A program made the translations under genes and the position numbers. Source: Oscillospiraceae bacterium (lineage in GTDB: Bacteria; Bacillota; Clostridia; Oscillospirales; CAG-272). From it: a stretch of 64,000 nt of DNA. Below are positions 53,192 to 63,388 of the stretch, piece by piece (within the stretch, counting starts at the first letter, position 1; the number at the start of each line of letters is the position of its first letter). The stretch is taken from contig SVSG01000006.1 of the NCBI GenBank assembly GCA_015064415.1, positions 18,308-82,307 of the forward strand, written 5' to 3'. The notes beneath the pieces were generated by a model, which saw only the letters and a list, made by a program, of their open reading frames with translations, did not search any database and was not told the origin of the DNA.

Positions 53192-53866
53192 ATGTTTTTT
53201 GAAAACGGATGCTTTGAGGGGATGAACTATCTTGTACACTTCCCCGACGGTTACGAAAAAGGGCAAAAATATCCCGTACTGCTGATGCTGCACGGCGCCG
53301 GCACACGCGGCATCACGCTGGAGGCATACAAGGAGAGTCAGAACTTCCCCAATATCAGCCGTTCGGCAGAAAATAGGCTTGTGATCGTAGCACCGCATTG
53401 TACGGATACCTTCTGGTACGAAAAATACGAAACGCTGATGCGCTTTGCCAAGGCCGTCGCGACGATGCCCTTCACCGATCCCACGCGCTATTATCTTTGC
53501 GGTGCCAGTATGGGCGGCTATACCGCATGGCAGCTTGCCATGAGCTGTCCTTCCCTTTTTGCCGCCGTGATCCCGATCTGCGGGGGCGGCATGTACGGGA
53601 TGGCATCGCGCCTCGTCAATCTGCCCATCTGGGCATTCCACGGTGCAAAGGATACCACGGTGCTTCCCGCGGAAAGCCAAAACATGGTGGACGCTGTCAA
53701 CCGCAAGGGCGGCAACGCCAAGCTGACCGTCTACCCCGAAAACGCTCATGACGCGTGGAGCGATACTTATCGCGACCCCCTGGTGTTCGCGTGGCTGTTA
53801 TCACACGAAAACCGAAATTCTCCCGTTTTGCAGGATGAATACCGCGGAAAAAAGGAGTTTGGATAA
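53192..53866 (+). CDS. alpha/beta hydrolase (esterase type), copy 2
   Basis: This 224-residue paralogue of the previous gene has the same Ser106, Asp154, His186 triad and the same Leu-His-Gly-Ala-Gly-Thr-Arg-Gly loop. Even the ends match (Lys-Glu-Phe-Gly). AAAGGGG precedes the start, 42 bp after copy 1. The pair probably arose by tandem duplication and has since diverged, so the two copies may differ in substrate. Confidence 0.88.
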   Translation: MFFENGCFEGMNYLVHFPDGYEKGQKYPVLLMLHGAGTRGITLEAYKESQNFPNISRSAENRLVIVAPHCTDTFWYEKYETLMRFAKAVATMPFTDPTRYYLCGASMGGYTAWQLAMSCPSLFAAVIPICGGGMYGMASRLVNLPIWAFHGAKDTTVLPAESQNMVDAVNRKGGNAKLTVYPENAHDAWSDTYRDPLVFAWLLSHENRNSPVLQDEYRGKKEFG

Positions 53867-53946
53867 AGTCAAACGAACCGTCGGGGACACCGGTCCCTAC
53901 CGGTCGGTAAAACGATTCGATCATTTCTCGCTTCAGTATCATCTGC

Positions 53947-53988
53947 AAAAAAGGCACGCGAAAGCATTGGCTTTCGCGTGCCTTTTTT
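53947..53988. terminator. 19-bp-stem bidirectional terminator
   Basis: AAAAAAGGCACGCGAAAGC pairs with its complement around ATTG, between the convergent hydrolase and eda genes. Confidence 0.85.
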
Positions 53989-54002
53989 ATTGTGCGCTGA
54001 AT

Positions 54003-54063
54003 AGATTTTGATGCAAAAGGCGCGAGCTTGCGCGAAGGCGTACGCGGGTACGTCAAGCAAAAG
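54003..54063 (-). repeat. 61-bp dispersed repeat, copy 2
   Basis: Same length and about 90% identity to 46178-46238. It is downstream of eda on the minus strand, before the terminator. Four of the six differences fall at third positions of the frame that reads Leu-Asp-Val-Pro-x-Tyr-Ala-Phe on the minus strand. Confidence 0.7.
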
Positions 54064-54087
54064 CTCACGCCTTTGGCGCAAAAGATA

Positions 54088-54693
54088 TCAGCGGACCAGT
54101 GCCATCGCGCGGGCGGTCTTTTCGCGGATCTCGTCGGGGGTGCCCTTCATCATCCAGCTGCCGCCGCAGGCAACGATCTTGGGGAACGCGAGGTACTCCA
54201 GCACGTTCTCCTCGGAAATGCCGCCCGTGGGCAGGAAGGTCACAGAGGGGAAAGCGGCGGAAAGTGCCTTGATGGTGCCAAGGCCGCCATAGTTGCTGCA
54301 GGGGAAGAATTTTACGGTCTCAATGCCATACGAGAGGGCCGCAATGATCTCGGTGGGGGTCACGCAACCGGGCAGGTACACGACGTTACGCGCCTTGCAG
54401 ACCTCAGCCACAGCGGGAGAGAAGCCGGGACCAACGATGAACTTTGCACCGCAGTCGATGGCGCGGTTGCACTGCTCGGCATTGATAACGGTGCCTGCAC
54501 CCACCAGCATCTGCGGGAATTTTTCGCACGCAAGACGGATCGCATCAGCGGCGCACGCGGTGCGGAAGGTGATCTCTGCCACGGGGAGGCCCCCGTCGCA
54601 AAGCGCCTGCAGCGTGGGCTCGGTATCGGAAAGCTCCTTCAGTACCACAACGGGTACGATCTTAACTTGTTTGATCTGTTCAAAAATAGTCAT
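54088..54693 (-). CDS. eda: KDPG/KHG aldolase
   Basis: This 201-residue enzyme splits 2-keto-3-deoxy-6-phosphogluconate to pyruvate and glyceraldehyde 3-phosphate. Glu40 (Ala-Glu-Ile-Thr-Phe-Arg-Thr), Gly-Ala-Gly-Thr-Val, Ser-Pro-Ala-Val, and the Schiff-base Lys128 (Glu-Thr-Val-Lys-Phe-Phe-Pro) are all present, as is Gly-Gly-Ile-Ser. It is the last step for uronate breakdown via UxuB. AAGGAG lies upstream and its own promoter is at 54733-54761. Confidence 0.94.
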   Translation of the reverse strand: MTIFEQIKQVKIVPVVVLKELSDTEPTLQALCDGGLPVAEITFRTACAADAIRLACEKFPQMLVGAGTVINAEQCNRAIDCGAKFIVGPGFSPAVAEVCKARNVVYLPGCVTPTEIIAALSYGIETVKFFPCSNYGGLGTIKALSAAFPSVTFLPTGGISEENVLEYLAFPKIVACGGSWMMKGTPDEIREKTARAMALVR

Positions 54694-54732
54694 AACAAAC
54701 TCCTTTTTTCGGTGTGTTTTCTATACGAGAAA

Positions 54733-54761
54733 ATGATACCACATTTTGGAGAGGTTGTCAA
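54733..54761 (-). promoter_or_regulatory. promoter of eda
   Basis: On the minus strand: TTGACA (54761-54756), 17 bp, TATCAT (54738-54733). The -35 overlaps the stop codon of the upstream XRE gene. Confidence 0.75.
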
Positions 54762-55017
54762 TCATCCGCGCGCAAGTTGGCAAAAAAGTGCAATTCATCT
54801 TCCTCCTGACTTAAAAACAGTTCCCCCGGATGAACACCGAAACAGTGGCAGACACGAAAAATAATGCGTGCCGACATGCGCTTAGGGATCACGCCCTTTT
54901 CTATTTTTTTCATCCGACCCACGGAAATGCCCAATCTGTGTGCCATTTCTTTTTCCGAAAGAAGATGCTTCTCCTTGAAAAAACAATATTCTTGCAAAAA
55001 AGCTGTCGAACGTCCAT
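54758..55017 (-). pseudogene. XRE-family regulator split by a one-base frameshift at a T6 run
   Basis: The natural start is the ATG at 55017 with AAAGGAG five bases upstream, but its frame (Met-Asp-Val-Arg-Gln-Leu-Phe) ends after about 35 codons. The helix-turn-helix frame (Phe-Lys-Glu-Lys-His, Met-Ala-His-Arg-Leu-Gly-Ile-Ser-Val-Gly-Arg, Val-His-Pro-Gly-Glu-Leu) is open only in -1 relation. It has no ribosome binding site of its own (only a TTG at 54997). The two join exactly at CTTTTTTG (run at 54996-55001). It is either a disabled gene, a programmed -1 frameshift, or a sequencing slip. The joined product would be about 86 residues. Confidence 0.65.
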
Positions 55018-55032
55018 TTTTTCTCCTTTCTT

Positions 55033-55103
55033 AGTACTCTTCGGTACTCGTTTGAAATAACATCACATTTTTGTGGTATTGTCAATAGTACCAAGAAATA
55101 CTA
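55033..55103. promoter_or_regulatory. divergent operator/promoter region of two XRE genes
   Basis: Two similar inverted repeats are present: AGTAC-N6-GTACT (55033-55048) and TAGTA-N8-TACTA (55086-55103). Between them lies a leftward promoter, TTGACA (55085-55080), 17 bp, TGTTAT (55062-55057). One repeat covers the leftward start site, the other borders its -35 and the rightward ribosome binding site. This fits autoregulation. Confidence 0.6.
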
Positions 55104-55115
55104 AAGGAGATATTT

Positions 55116-55319
55116 ATGTTCTTAAGAAGATTACGTGATCTGCGTGAGGACCACGATTTGAAGCAAAAGGATGTTGCCGATCTGCTTGGCATTCAGCAGA
55201 CCGTATATTCCAGATACGAACGCGGTTTTCAAAACATTCCGTTAGAGCACCTTGTCAAGCTGGCCGATTACTATCAAGTTTCCTTGGATTATATTTTTGA
55301 AAGAGACGGCAAAAAATAA
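55116..55319 (+). CDS. small XRE-family transcriptional regulator
   Basis: This 67-residue protein is almost only a helix-turn-helix: Leu-Arg-Asp-Leu-Arg-Glu-Asp-His-Asp-Leu-Lys-Gln-Lys-Asp-Val-Ala and Thr-Val-Tyr-Ser-Arg-Tyr-Glu-Arg-Gly. AAAGGAG lies before the ATG. It is divergent from another XRE gene across twin palindromes and is followed directly by the repeat array beside tRNA-Lys. The short size and setting suggest a regulator of a mobile or accessory locus. Confidence 0.85.
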   Translation: MFLRRLRDLREDHDLKQKDVADLLGIQQTVYSRYERGFQNIPLEHLVKLADYYQVSLDYIFERDGKK

Positions 55320-55325
55320 AAAAAT

Positions 55326-55510
55326 GCAGGAGCACCAACAAAAAGCCCCCGCGCCCCCCATATAGCAAGCGAAACCTCCGCGCTCCTGCGGAGCCGCCGA
55401 CGGTTCACAACCGTCGGCTGACTCGTCCACGTCCCTTCGGGACGTAGGAAGTCCGCTTCGCGGCTTCCAACTCCGTCCGCGCTTCGCGCTCGCGGAGTTT
55501 TCCCCATCCC
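55326..55510. repeat. 185-bp hairpin-rich tandem repeat, unit 1
   Basis: The unit starts with GCAGGAGCACCAAC, which reads like a tRNA-Lys 3' end in the opposite orientation. It then holds the inverted repeats GCCGACGGTT/AACCGTCGGC (55396-55418), ACGTCCC-TTC-GGGACGT (55429-55445), GGAAG-CCGC-TTC-GCGG-CTTCC (55447-55468), and ACTCCG-GCGC-TTC-GCGC-CGGAGT (55470-55498). Three of the loops are TTC. Reading frames across it are artefacts of the repeats. No protein gene is supported in 55320-55747. Confidence 0.85.
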
Positions 55511-55696
55511 GCAGGAGCACCAACAAAAAAGGCACCCGCGTCCCCCCACATAGCAAGCGAAACGTCCGTGCTCCTGCGGAGCCGCCGACGGTTCACAACC
55601 GTCGGCTGACTCGTCCACGTCCCTTCGGGACGTAGGAAGTCCGCTGCGCGGCTTCCTACTCCGTCCGCGCTTCGCGCTCGCGGAGTCTCGTCCGGT
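55511..55696. repeat. 186-bp hairpin-rich tandem repeat, unit 2
   Basis: Roughly 90% identical to unit 1, with about 75 central bp unchanged. Here the opening arm GCAGGAGCAC pairs perfectly with GTGCTCCTGC 60 bp on, which closes a larger stem. Confidence 0.85.
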
Positions 55697-55759
55697 GCAG
55701 GAGCACCAACAAAGAGCCCCTCGGCCAACGGCCGAGGGGCTCTTTGTTGGTGCTCCTGC
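55697..55759. repeat. perfect 30-bp inverted repeat whose right arm is the tRNA-Lys 3' end
   Basis: Left arm 55697-55726, loop AAC, right arm 55730-55759. The right arm covers the last 12 bases of tRNA-Lys (CCA end and 3' acceptor strand). On the minus strand it is also the terminator after the tRNA. It is the truncated third copy of the repeat opening. Confidence 0.88.
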
Positions 55760-55823
55760 GGAGACTCGAACTCCGGACACCTTGATTAAAAGTCAAGTGC
55801 TCTACCGTCTGAGCTACAGGGGC
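55748..55823 (-). tRNA. tRNA-Lys(UUU)
   Basis: This 76-nt tRNA has encoded CCA. The anticodon stem CTTGA/TCAAG encloses CT-TTT-AA. D-stem GCTC/GAGC and T-arm CGGAG-TTCGAGT-CTCCG are sound. The acceptor pairs GCCCCTG with CAGGAGC except for a C3-A70 mismatch, which is unusual for a working tRNA. Its 3' end takes part in the 30-bp inverted repeat. Confidence 0.92.
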
Positions 55824-55853
55824 AAATATGGAGTGCATTTTCAGCACCCACAT

Positions 55854-55882
55854 ATTGTATCACAAAACTGCGCATTTGTCAA
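55854..55882 (-). promoter_or_regulatory. promoter of tRNA-Lys
   Basis: On the minus strand: TTGACA (55882-55877), 17 bp, TACAAT (55859-55854), 31 bp before the mature 5' end. Confidence 0.8.
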
Positions 55883-55901
55883 CACGGTTTTGGAAAAAAG
55901 T

Positions 55902-56399
55902 TTATTTTTTCCGCAGGGCATCGGCAAGCGTGCGCACGTGCTCGGGCAAGAGCGTGGGTAGGACGGCGTCCTCCTCTTCGCTTTCCAGGATGCTGTTACG
56001 CAGCATCCGCGTCAGCCACTTGTCAAAGCCCTTTTGACGAGAAAGCGAAAGATCACCGCCAAAATAGACCAGCCGCTCGGCGCTCTCACGCAAGGACCGC
56101 GGAAATGCCACGGCGTAGTAATGCTCCAGCTGCTCCGCGAAGGCACAACACAAAAACAGCGTGTGCGGCACGGCACAAAGCGCCTCGGCATAGGTATTCA
56201 CATACGTGCGCAACGCCTTGTGCGCTTTATTCATGCGGATCGAGCCGCCCAGCACCACGTAATCAAACGCCGCAGGATCCGGCTGCGCCAGCGCAAGGTC
56301 ACAAAGCGTCACGTCCTGATTTGGCAGCTGCCCCGCCAGCATTTCCGCCATTTCGCGCGCGCTCCCCGATTTGCTTGCATAAGCGATCAAAAGCTTCAT
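55902..56399 (-). CDS. flavodoxin-domain protein
   Basis: This 165-residue protein opens with Leu-Ile-Ala-Tyr-Ala-Ser-Lys-Ser-Gly-Ser-Ala-Arg-Glu-Met-Ala, the FMN-phosphate loop, and has Val-Leu-Gly-Gly-Ser-Ile-Arg-Met and Tyr-Phe-Gly-Gly-Asp-Leu for the isoalloxazine loops. It resembles the HemG-like flavodoxin_5 group, but the partner is unknown. Gene order suggests it is independent of ligA. Confidence 0.82.
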   Translation of the reverse strand: MKLLIAYASKSGSAREMAEMLAGQLPNQDVTLCDLALAQPDPAAFDYVVLGGSIRMNKAHKALRTYVNTYAEALCAVPHTLFLCCAFAEQLEHYYAVAFPRSLRESAERLVYFGGDLSLSRQKGFDKWLTRMLRNSILESEEEDAVLPTLLPEHVRTLADALRKK

Positions 56400-56506
56400 T
56401 TCTTCTCTCCTATTTCACGTCTTTTCTATATTCTACCATATTTCCCCCGCACGCGCACGCTTTTTTGAAAAATTATCGAAAAAGACACACTTTTGCCCGC
56501 GCGCGA

Positions 56507-56536
56507 TTGACAATCCCCCTTAAAAAATGATATAAT
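56507..56536 (+). promoter_or_regulatory. promoter of ligA
   Basis: TTGACA, 18 bp, TATAAT, followed by AAAGGA and the ligA ATG. Confidence 0.8.
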
Positions 56537-56557
56537 ATAAGTTAGCAATTTATATAA

Positions 56558-60528
<3,971 letters not shown>

Positions 60529-60602
60529 TCGGTTTGTTTTCTCCCTTGCCGGCAGGGCAAGGGAGAAAACAAAAAAATCTTCAAAAAATTTCAAAAAGGG
60601 TG

Positions 60603-60631
60603 TTGACAAACCTTTTTCTTTGTGGTATAAT
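60603..60631 (+). promoter_or_regulatory. promoter of the tRNA-Met gene
   Basis: TTGACA, 17 bp, TATAAT, 11 bp before the mature tRNA. Confidence 0.82.
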
Positions 60632-60641
60632 ATCGCAGTAC

Positions 60642-60718
60642 GGCGGGATAGCTCAGCTGGCTAGAGCAACCGGTTCATACCCGGTAGGTCATGGGTTCAA
60701 GTCCAATTCCCGCTACCA
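60642..60718 (+). tRNA. tRNA-Met(CAU), elongator type
   Basis: This 77-nt tRNA has encoded CCA. The acceptor GGCGGGA/TCCCGCT pairs with a G1-U72 wobble, as in Bacillus elongator tRNA-Met. The anticodon loop reads TT-CAT-AC. Assignment as elongator rather than tRNA-Ile2 rests on this overall resemblance. Confidence 0.93.
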
Positions 60719-60724
60719 CAATAT

Positions 60725-60755
60725 ACAAAATGCGGATGTTCCATCCGCATTTTGT
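60725..60755 (+). terminator. hairpin between the two tRNA genes
   Basis: ACAAAATGCGGATG pairs with CATCCGCATTTTGT. It may separate the two tRNAs or serve as a processing signal. Confidence 0.55.
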
Positions 60756-60761
60756 AAATAA

Positions 60762-60836
60762 GGCCCGTTGGTCAAGCGGTTAAGACACCGCCCTTTCACG
60801 GCGGTAACAGGAGTTCGATTCTCCTACGGGTCACCA
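60762..60836 (+). tRNA. tRNA-Glu(UUC)
   Basis: This 75-nt tRNA has encoded CCA. GGCCCGT pairs with ACGGGTC; the anticodon arm is CCGCC-CT-TTC-AC-GGCGG. It lies directly before an AT-rich accessory segment, so its 3' end is a candidate integration site. Confidence 0.94.
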
Positions 60837-60841
60837 AACGT

Positions 60842-60892
60842 AACAAATCCGAACTATTTCGTAAGTCGAAATTGGTTCGGATTTGTTTTTTA
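60842..60892 (+). terminator. terminator after tRNA-Glu
   Basis: AACAAATCCGAAC pairs with GTTCGGATTTGTT, with an inner stem and a following TTTTT. Confidence 0.85.
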
Positions 60893-60922
60893 CTATTAAA
60901 CTTACAAACTGACGCTGTTTAG

Positions 60923-60946
60923 GAGCGAGGTCACGCGACCTCGCTC
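60923..60946 (+). terminator. second terminator overlapping the end of the 60931-61344 gene
   Basis: GAGCGAGGTC pairs with GACCTCGCTC and is followed by TTTT on the + strand. On the minus strand it overlaps the last codons of the coiled-coil gene. Confidence 0.6.
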
Positions 60947-61344
60947 TTTTCCTTTTTCTCGGCTTCCTGTTGTGCTTTCCATTCGGCAAACTCTCTTTGA
61001 CCTTGCTCCGACTCAAAGTAAGCAACGATATCAGGCAGAAGACAACGGGCGATCTCTTTGCGGATGTGTTCCGGTATTTGCGGAATGTGACTCTCTCCAC
61101 GTGTGCTACGGAAAGCAAATTCGAGGCGCAGGAGGAATCGTTTAAACCAATTTGCGTTGAGATATTCTTCGCGGAAAAACCAAGTGGCGAGGATTTCTTG
61201 TTCTTTTCGTTGCCTTTCTGCTTCTATTTTACGCTGCTTACGCTGCACTTCTTCCCAATCTTCAAGATCCTCGGTCTCACGAAGCACCGTGCGGTTATCG
61301 TGAAGCAGAGCGTTCACACGCCTCAAGAAATTCTTAAAAGTCAT
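60931..61344 (-). CDS. uncharacterised charged, coiled-coil protein
   Basis: This 137-residue protein is not recognised. It is rich in Glu, Arg, Gln and Lys, and long helices are likely (Glu-Val-Gln-Arg-Lys-Gln-Arg-Lys-Ile-Glu-Ala-Glu-Arg-Gln and a similar C-terminus). An Arg-Phe-Leu-Leu-Arg-Leu-Glu-Phe-Ala-Phe patch could be amphipathic. The ribosome binding site is weak (GGAGG 13 bases before ATG). It belongs to the accessory segment after tRNA-Glu and could be read from the leftward promoter at 61793-61821. Confidence 0.55.
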   Translation of the reverse strand: MTFKNFLRRVNALLHDNRTVLRETEDLEDWEEVQRKQRKIEAERQRKEQEILATWFFREEYLNANWFKRFLLRLEFAFRSTRGESHIPQIPEHIRKEIARCLLPDIVAYFESEQGQREFAEWKAQQEAEKKEKSEVA

Positions 61345-61911
61345 CTTAATTTTTCAACCTCCATCGAAATTATTTGCAAAAAAGTTGTTGTTTTACAAAA
61401 AACTTTTCAATCAATGCGCAGAAAATCGAAGCATTCTTATAAAAAGTATTTTAAATTGCTTCAAGAATAATGAGAGAATACTGAAAAAGGTTCTTAAAAA
61501 CCCGTGCACGCGTTTTTCGAAATAGTGCACACGTGTAACGCGCAAGTGATTCGATAAAGTTCTTCAAATCGCCTTAAATCTCGTCAAAGCTCGCGAACGG
61601 CGTTGCCGGTCGCTGTGAATGGCGGGCAATGTCGCACGCCTTTATCCTGCTTTGAAATCGGAAATCGCCGTTTTCTCGTATTCTTGTATAGACTCCTCTA
61701 AATTTCCGCTTTTTATTTGTTTACTGCGTAATCGTTTTGCACGTTGAACAAACATACTTCAAGTCGATTTCCAATCATCTTTGGTATTTGGTATTATAAC
61801 ACAATGATATTGTATTGTCAATAGGATTATATAATATTTTTGGATTTTCTATTGACAAATACAATTTTGCATGGTAAAATAGATGCGTAATACACTTGGA
61901 GGTATATCCGT
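61345..61911. promoter_or_regulatory. 567-bp noncoding region with divergent promoters and twin operators
   Basis: I see no gene here. Rightward: TTGACA (61852-61857), 17 bp, TAAAAT (61875-61880). Leftward: TTGACA (61821-61816), 17 bp, TATAAT (61798-61793). Each -35 is embedded in a copy of an inverted motif, ATTGTATTGTCAATAG at 61809-61824 and CTATTGACAAATACAAT at 61849-61865. This is the expected binding pattern of the adjacent repressor. The remaining 61345-61790 holds only weak palindromes (ACACGTGT, CGTTGCC/GGCAATG). Confidence 0.65.
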
Positions 61912-62619
61912 ATGAGCTTTATTGGTGAACAGATAAAGAAGTACCGTAATATAAAAGGCATGACCCAGCAGGACATTGCCAATGCTCTCGGCGAGAGTTC
62001 CGGCAGGGTTATCTATAACTGGGAGAAAGGTATCGGTCGACCCGATTGCGATAAATTGGCAAAGCTTTGCGACCTGCTTGGTGTGTCTGCTGACGAGCTG
62101 ATTGGTTGCAAGTCCATGGCACAACGCCCTACCGCTACCGAGTGGACTACCTTACAAAAATACCGCGCCCTTGACGAGCACGGTAAAGAGGTTGTTGATT
62201 ATTTGATTGACAGCGAATATAAGCGTGTGACGGCGCTGACAAGAAAGCCCAAGCCTCGTATGCTGAAGATCGATTGGTATGCTCAACCTGCATCTGCCGA
62301 TACGGGCAATATTCTTGACAGTGATCTGGCGGAGGAACTCTATGTTCCCGAAAGTGCAGAAGCGGAACAGGCTGACTTCGTGATCTCCGTTGGCGGTGAC
62401 AGTATGGAGCCTACATACCACGACAGTGACAAGGTGTTTGTTGAAAAGTGCGATGCTGTTGATGTTGGCGAGGTTGGTATCTTCGTTGTTAATGGTGACG
62501 TTTACATCAAGGAGCTTGGCAACAAGTGCTTGATCTCTCATAATGAAAAGTATAAGCCTATTCGCATTAGCGAGAGCGATAGCGTTTACTGTTGCGGCAG
62601 AGTTATAGGTGTTCTATAA
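61912..62619 (+). CDS. phage-type S24/LexA-like repressor
   Basis: This 235-residue protein has an N-terminal helix-turn-helix (Met-Thr-Gln-Gln-Asp-Ile-Ala-Asn-Ala-Leu-Gly, residues about 17-60) and a C-terminal S24 peptidase domain with Ser164 (Gly-Gly-Asp-Ser-Met-Glu-Pro) and Lys200 (Val-Tyr-Ile-Lys). The layout is that of CI-type repressors that respond to DNA damage, but no clear Ala-Gly cleavage site stands out in the linker. The ribosome binding site is GGAGG. It lies beside a twin-operator divergent promoter. Similar proteins control prophages and integrative elements. Confidence 0.9.
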   Translation: MSFIGEQIKKYRNIKGMTQQDIANALGESSGRVIYNWEKGIGRPDCDKLAKLCDLLGVSADELIGCKSMAQRPTATEWTTLQKYRALDEHGKEVVDYLIDSEYKRVTALTRKPKPRMLKIDWYAQPASADTGNILDSDLAEELYVPESAEAEQADFVISVGGDSMEPTYHDSDKVFVEKCDAVDVGEVGIFVVNGDVYIKELGNKCLISHNEKYKPIRISESDSVYCCGRVIGVL

Positions 62620-62661
62620 TTATTTATTTTGATTTTTCGTAAAATTATATTTTTATATAGT

Positions 62662-62694
62662 AAAGCCGCCAAGTTTTTTCGACTTGGCGGCTTT
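62662..62694. terminator. bidirectional terminator
   Basis: AAAGCCGCCAAGT pairs with ACTTGGCGGCTTT between the convergent repressor and TPR genes. Confidence 0.82.
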
Positions 62695-62701
62695 CAGTAT
62701 T

Positions 62702-63367
62702 TTAATCAAATCTGACTCTTGGATTGAGAACGTCGGGAGAGTGCCACGTAATGCCTTTTTCGGCAAGGTAATCGGTCTTTAAGCTCCACACGTGATGGCA
62801 AGAGCCGAAGCCGCGATACTCACGGTTCTTCTCGATCTTCTCGTCAACCTCGTCGATGACGGCGAGGTATTCCTCGGTCATTTCCACGGGATCGTGCTTG
62901 AGATTTCTGCGCCGTTTCATCACAGTATCGAAAACGTCGTCCACAATATCCTTCTGTATAAAGACGAGAGCCTGCTCACGGATATCCTCGCAATCGTCGT
63001 CCACGTAATAATTTCTTGCCTTGAGCGCGTTGTATATCATTCCGCTGCTATCCTGCATTTCATCACCGTACATTGTGTAGAGCGTGGCGGCAAGCTCAAT
63101 CGCTCTTTTGTAATACCGTACCGCTACAGCAAATCTGCCGAGGCGGTCGTAGGCTTCGGCAAGGTAGCGCATGATCGTTGCGCTGTCGAGCAGCGTTACC
63201 TTGTCATAAGGACTTTCCGACGCAAGCTGTGCCTCTACGATCTCTTCGGTTTCCAAAAGGTGCGGAACGGCTTGATAGGTCAGCTCATAGGCATTATAGT
63301 CGCCGTTTTTCTCAATCAGCTCAAAAAGCTCTTTGAGTCTTTCGGCTCTTTCTTCTGTAAACGGCAT
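62702..63367 (-). CDS. uncharacterised helical-repeat (TPR-like) protein
   Basis: This 221-residue protein is rich in helices. Residues about 60-95 (Tyr-Leu-Ala-Glu-Ala-Tyr-Asp-Arg-Leu-Gly-Arg-Phe-Ala-Val-Ala-Val-Arg-Tyr-Tyr) look like a tetratricopeptide repeat. The C-terminus has Cys-His-His-Val-Trp. The family is not recognised. GGAGCGTGAGTAT precedes the start. The two following leftward genes share spacing of 13-21 bp, so this is the third gene of one operon that begins outside the window. Confidence 0.65.
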   Translation of the reverse strand: MPFTEERAERLKELFELIEKNGDYNAYELTYQAVPHLLETEEIVEAQLASESPYDKVTLLDSATIMRYLAEAYDRLGRFAVAVRYYKRAIELAATLYTMYGDEMQDSSGMIYNALKARNYYVDDDCEDIREQALVFIQKDIVDDVFDTVMKRRRNLKHDPVEMTEEYLAVIDEVDEKIEKNREYRGFGSCHHVWSLKTDYLAEKGITWHSPDVLNPRVRFD

Positions 63368-63388
63368 ATACTCACGCTCCTTTGAATT

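Noticed and set aside
46309..54063. Insertion sequence bounded by the two 61-bp repeats
   Set aside because: The repeats enclose nearly 8 kb of ordinary genes with no transposase, have diverged by 10%, and lie at gene ends, so a composite element is not supported.
55326..55759. Possible CRISPR array
   Set aside because: The repeat period is 185-186 bp and nearly the whole unit is conserved, with no 20-40-bp repeat alternating with unique spacers, and no cas gene is near.
55289..55853. Several overlapping minus-strand reading frames rich in Arg, Ser and Trp across the repeats and tRNA-Lys
   Set aside because: They run through the tRNA and the hairpin units in more than one frame, repeat with the DNA repeats, and have no ribosome binding site. 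They are artefacts.
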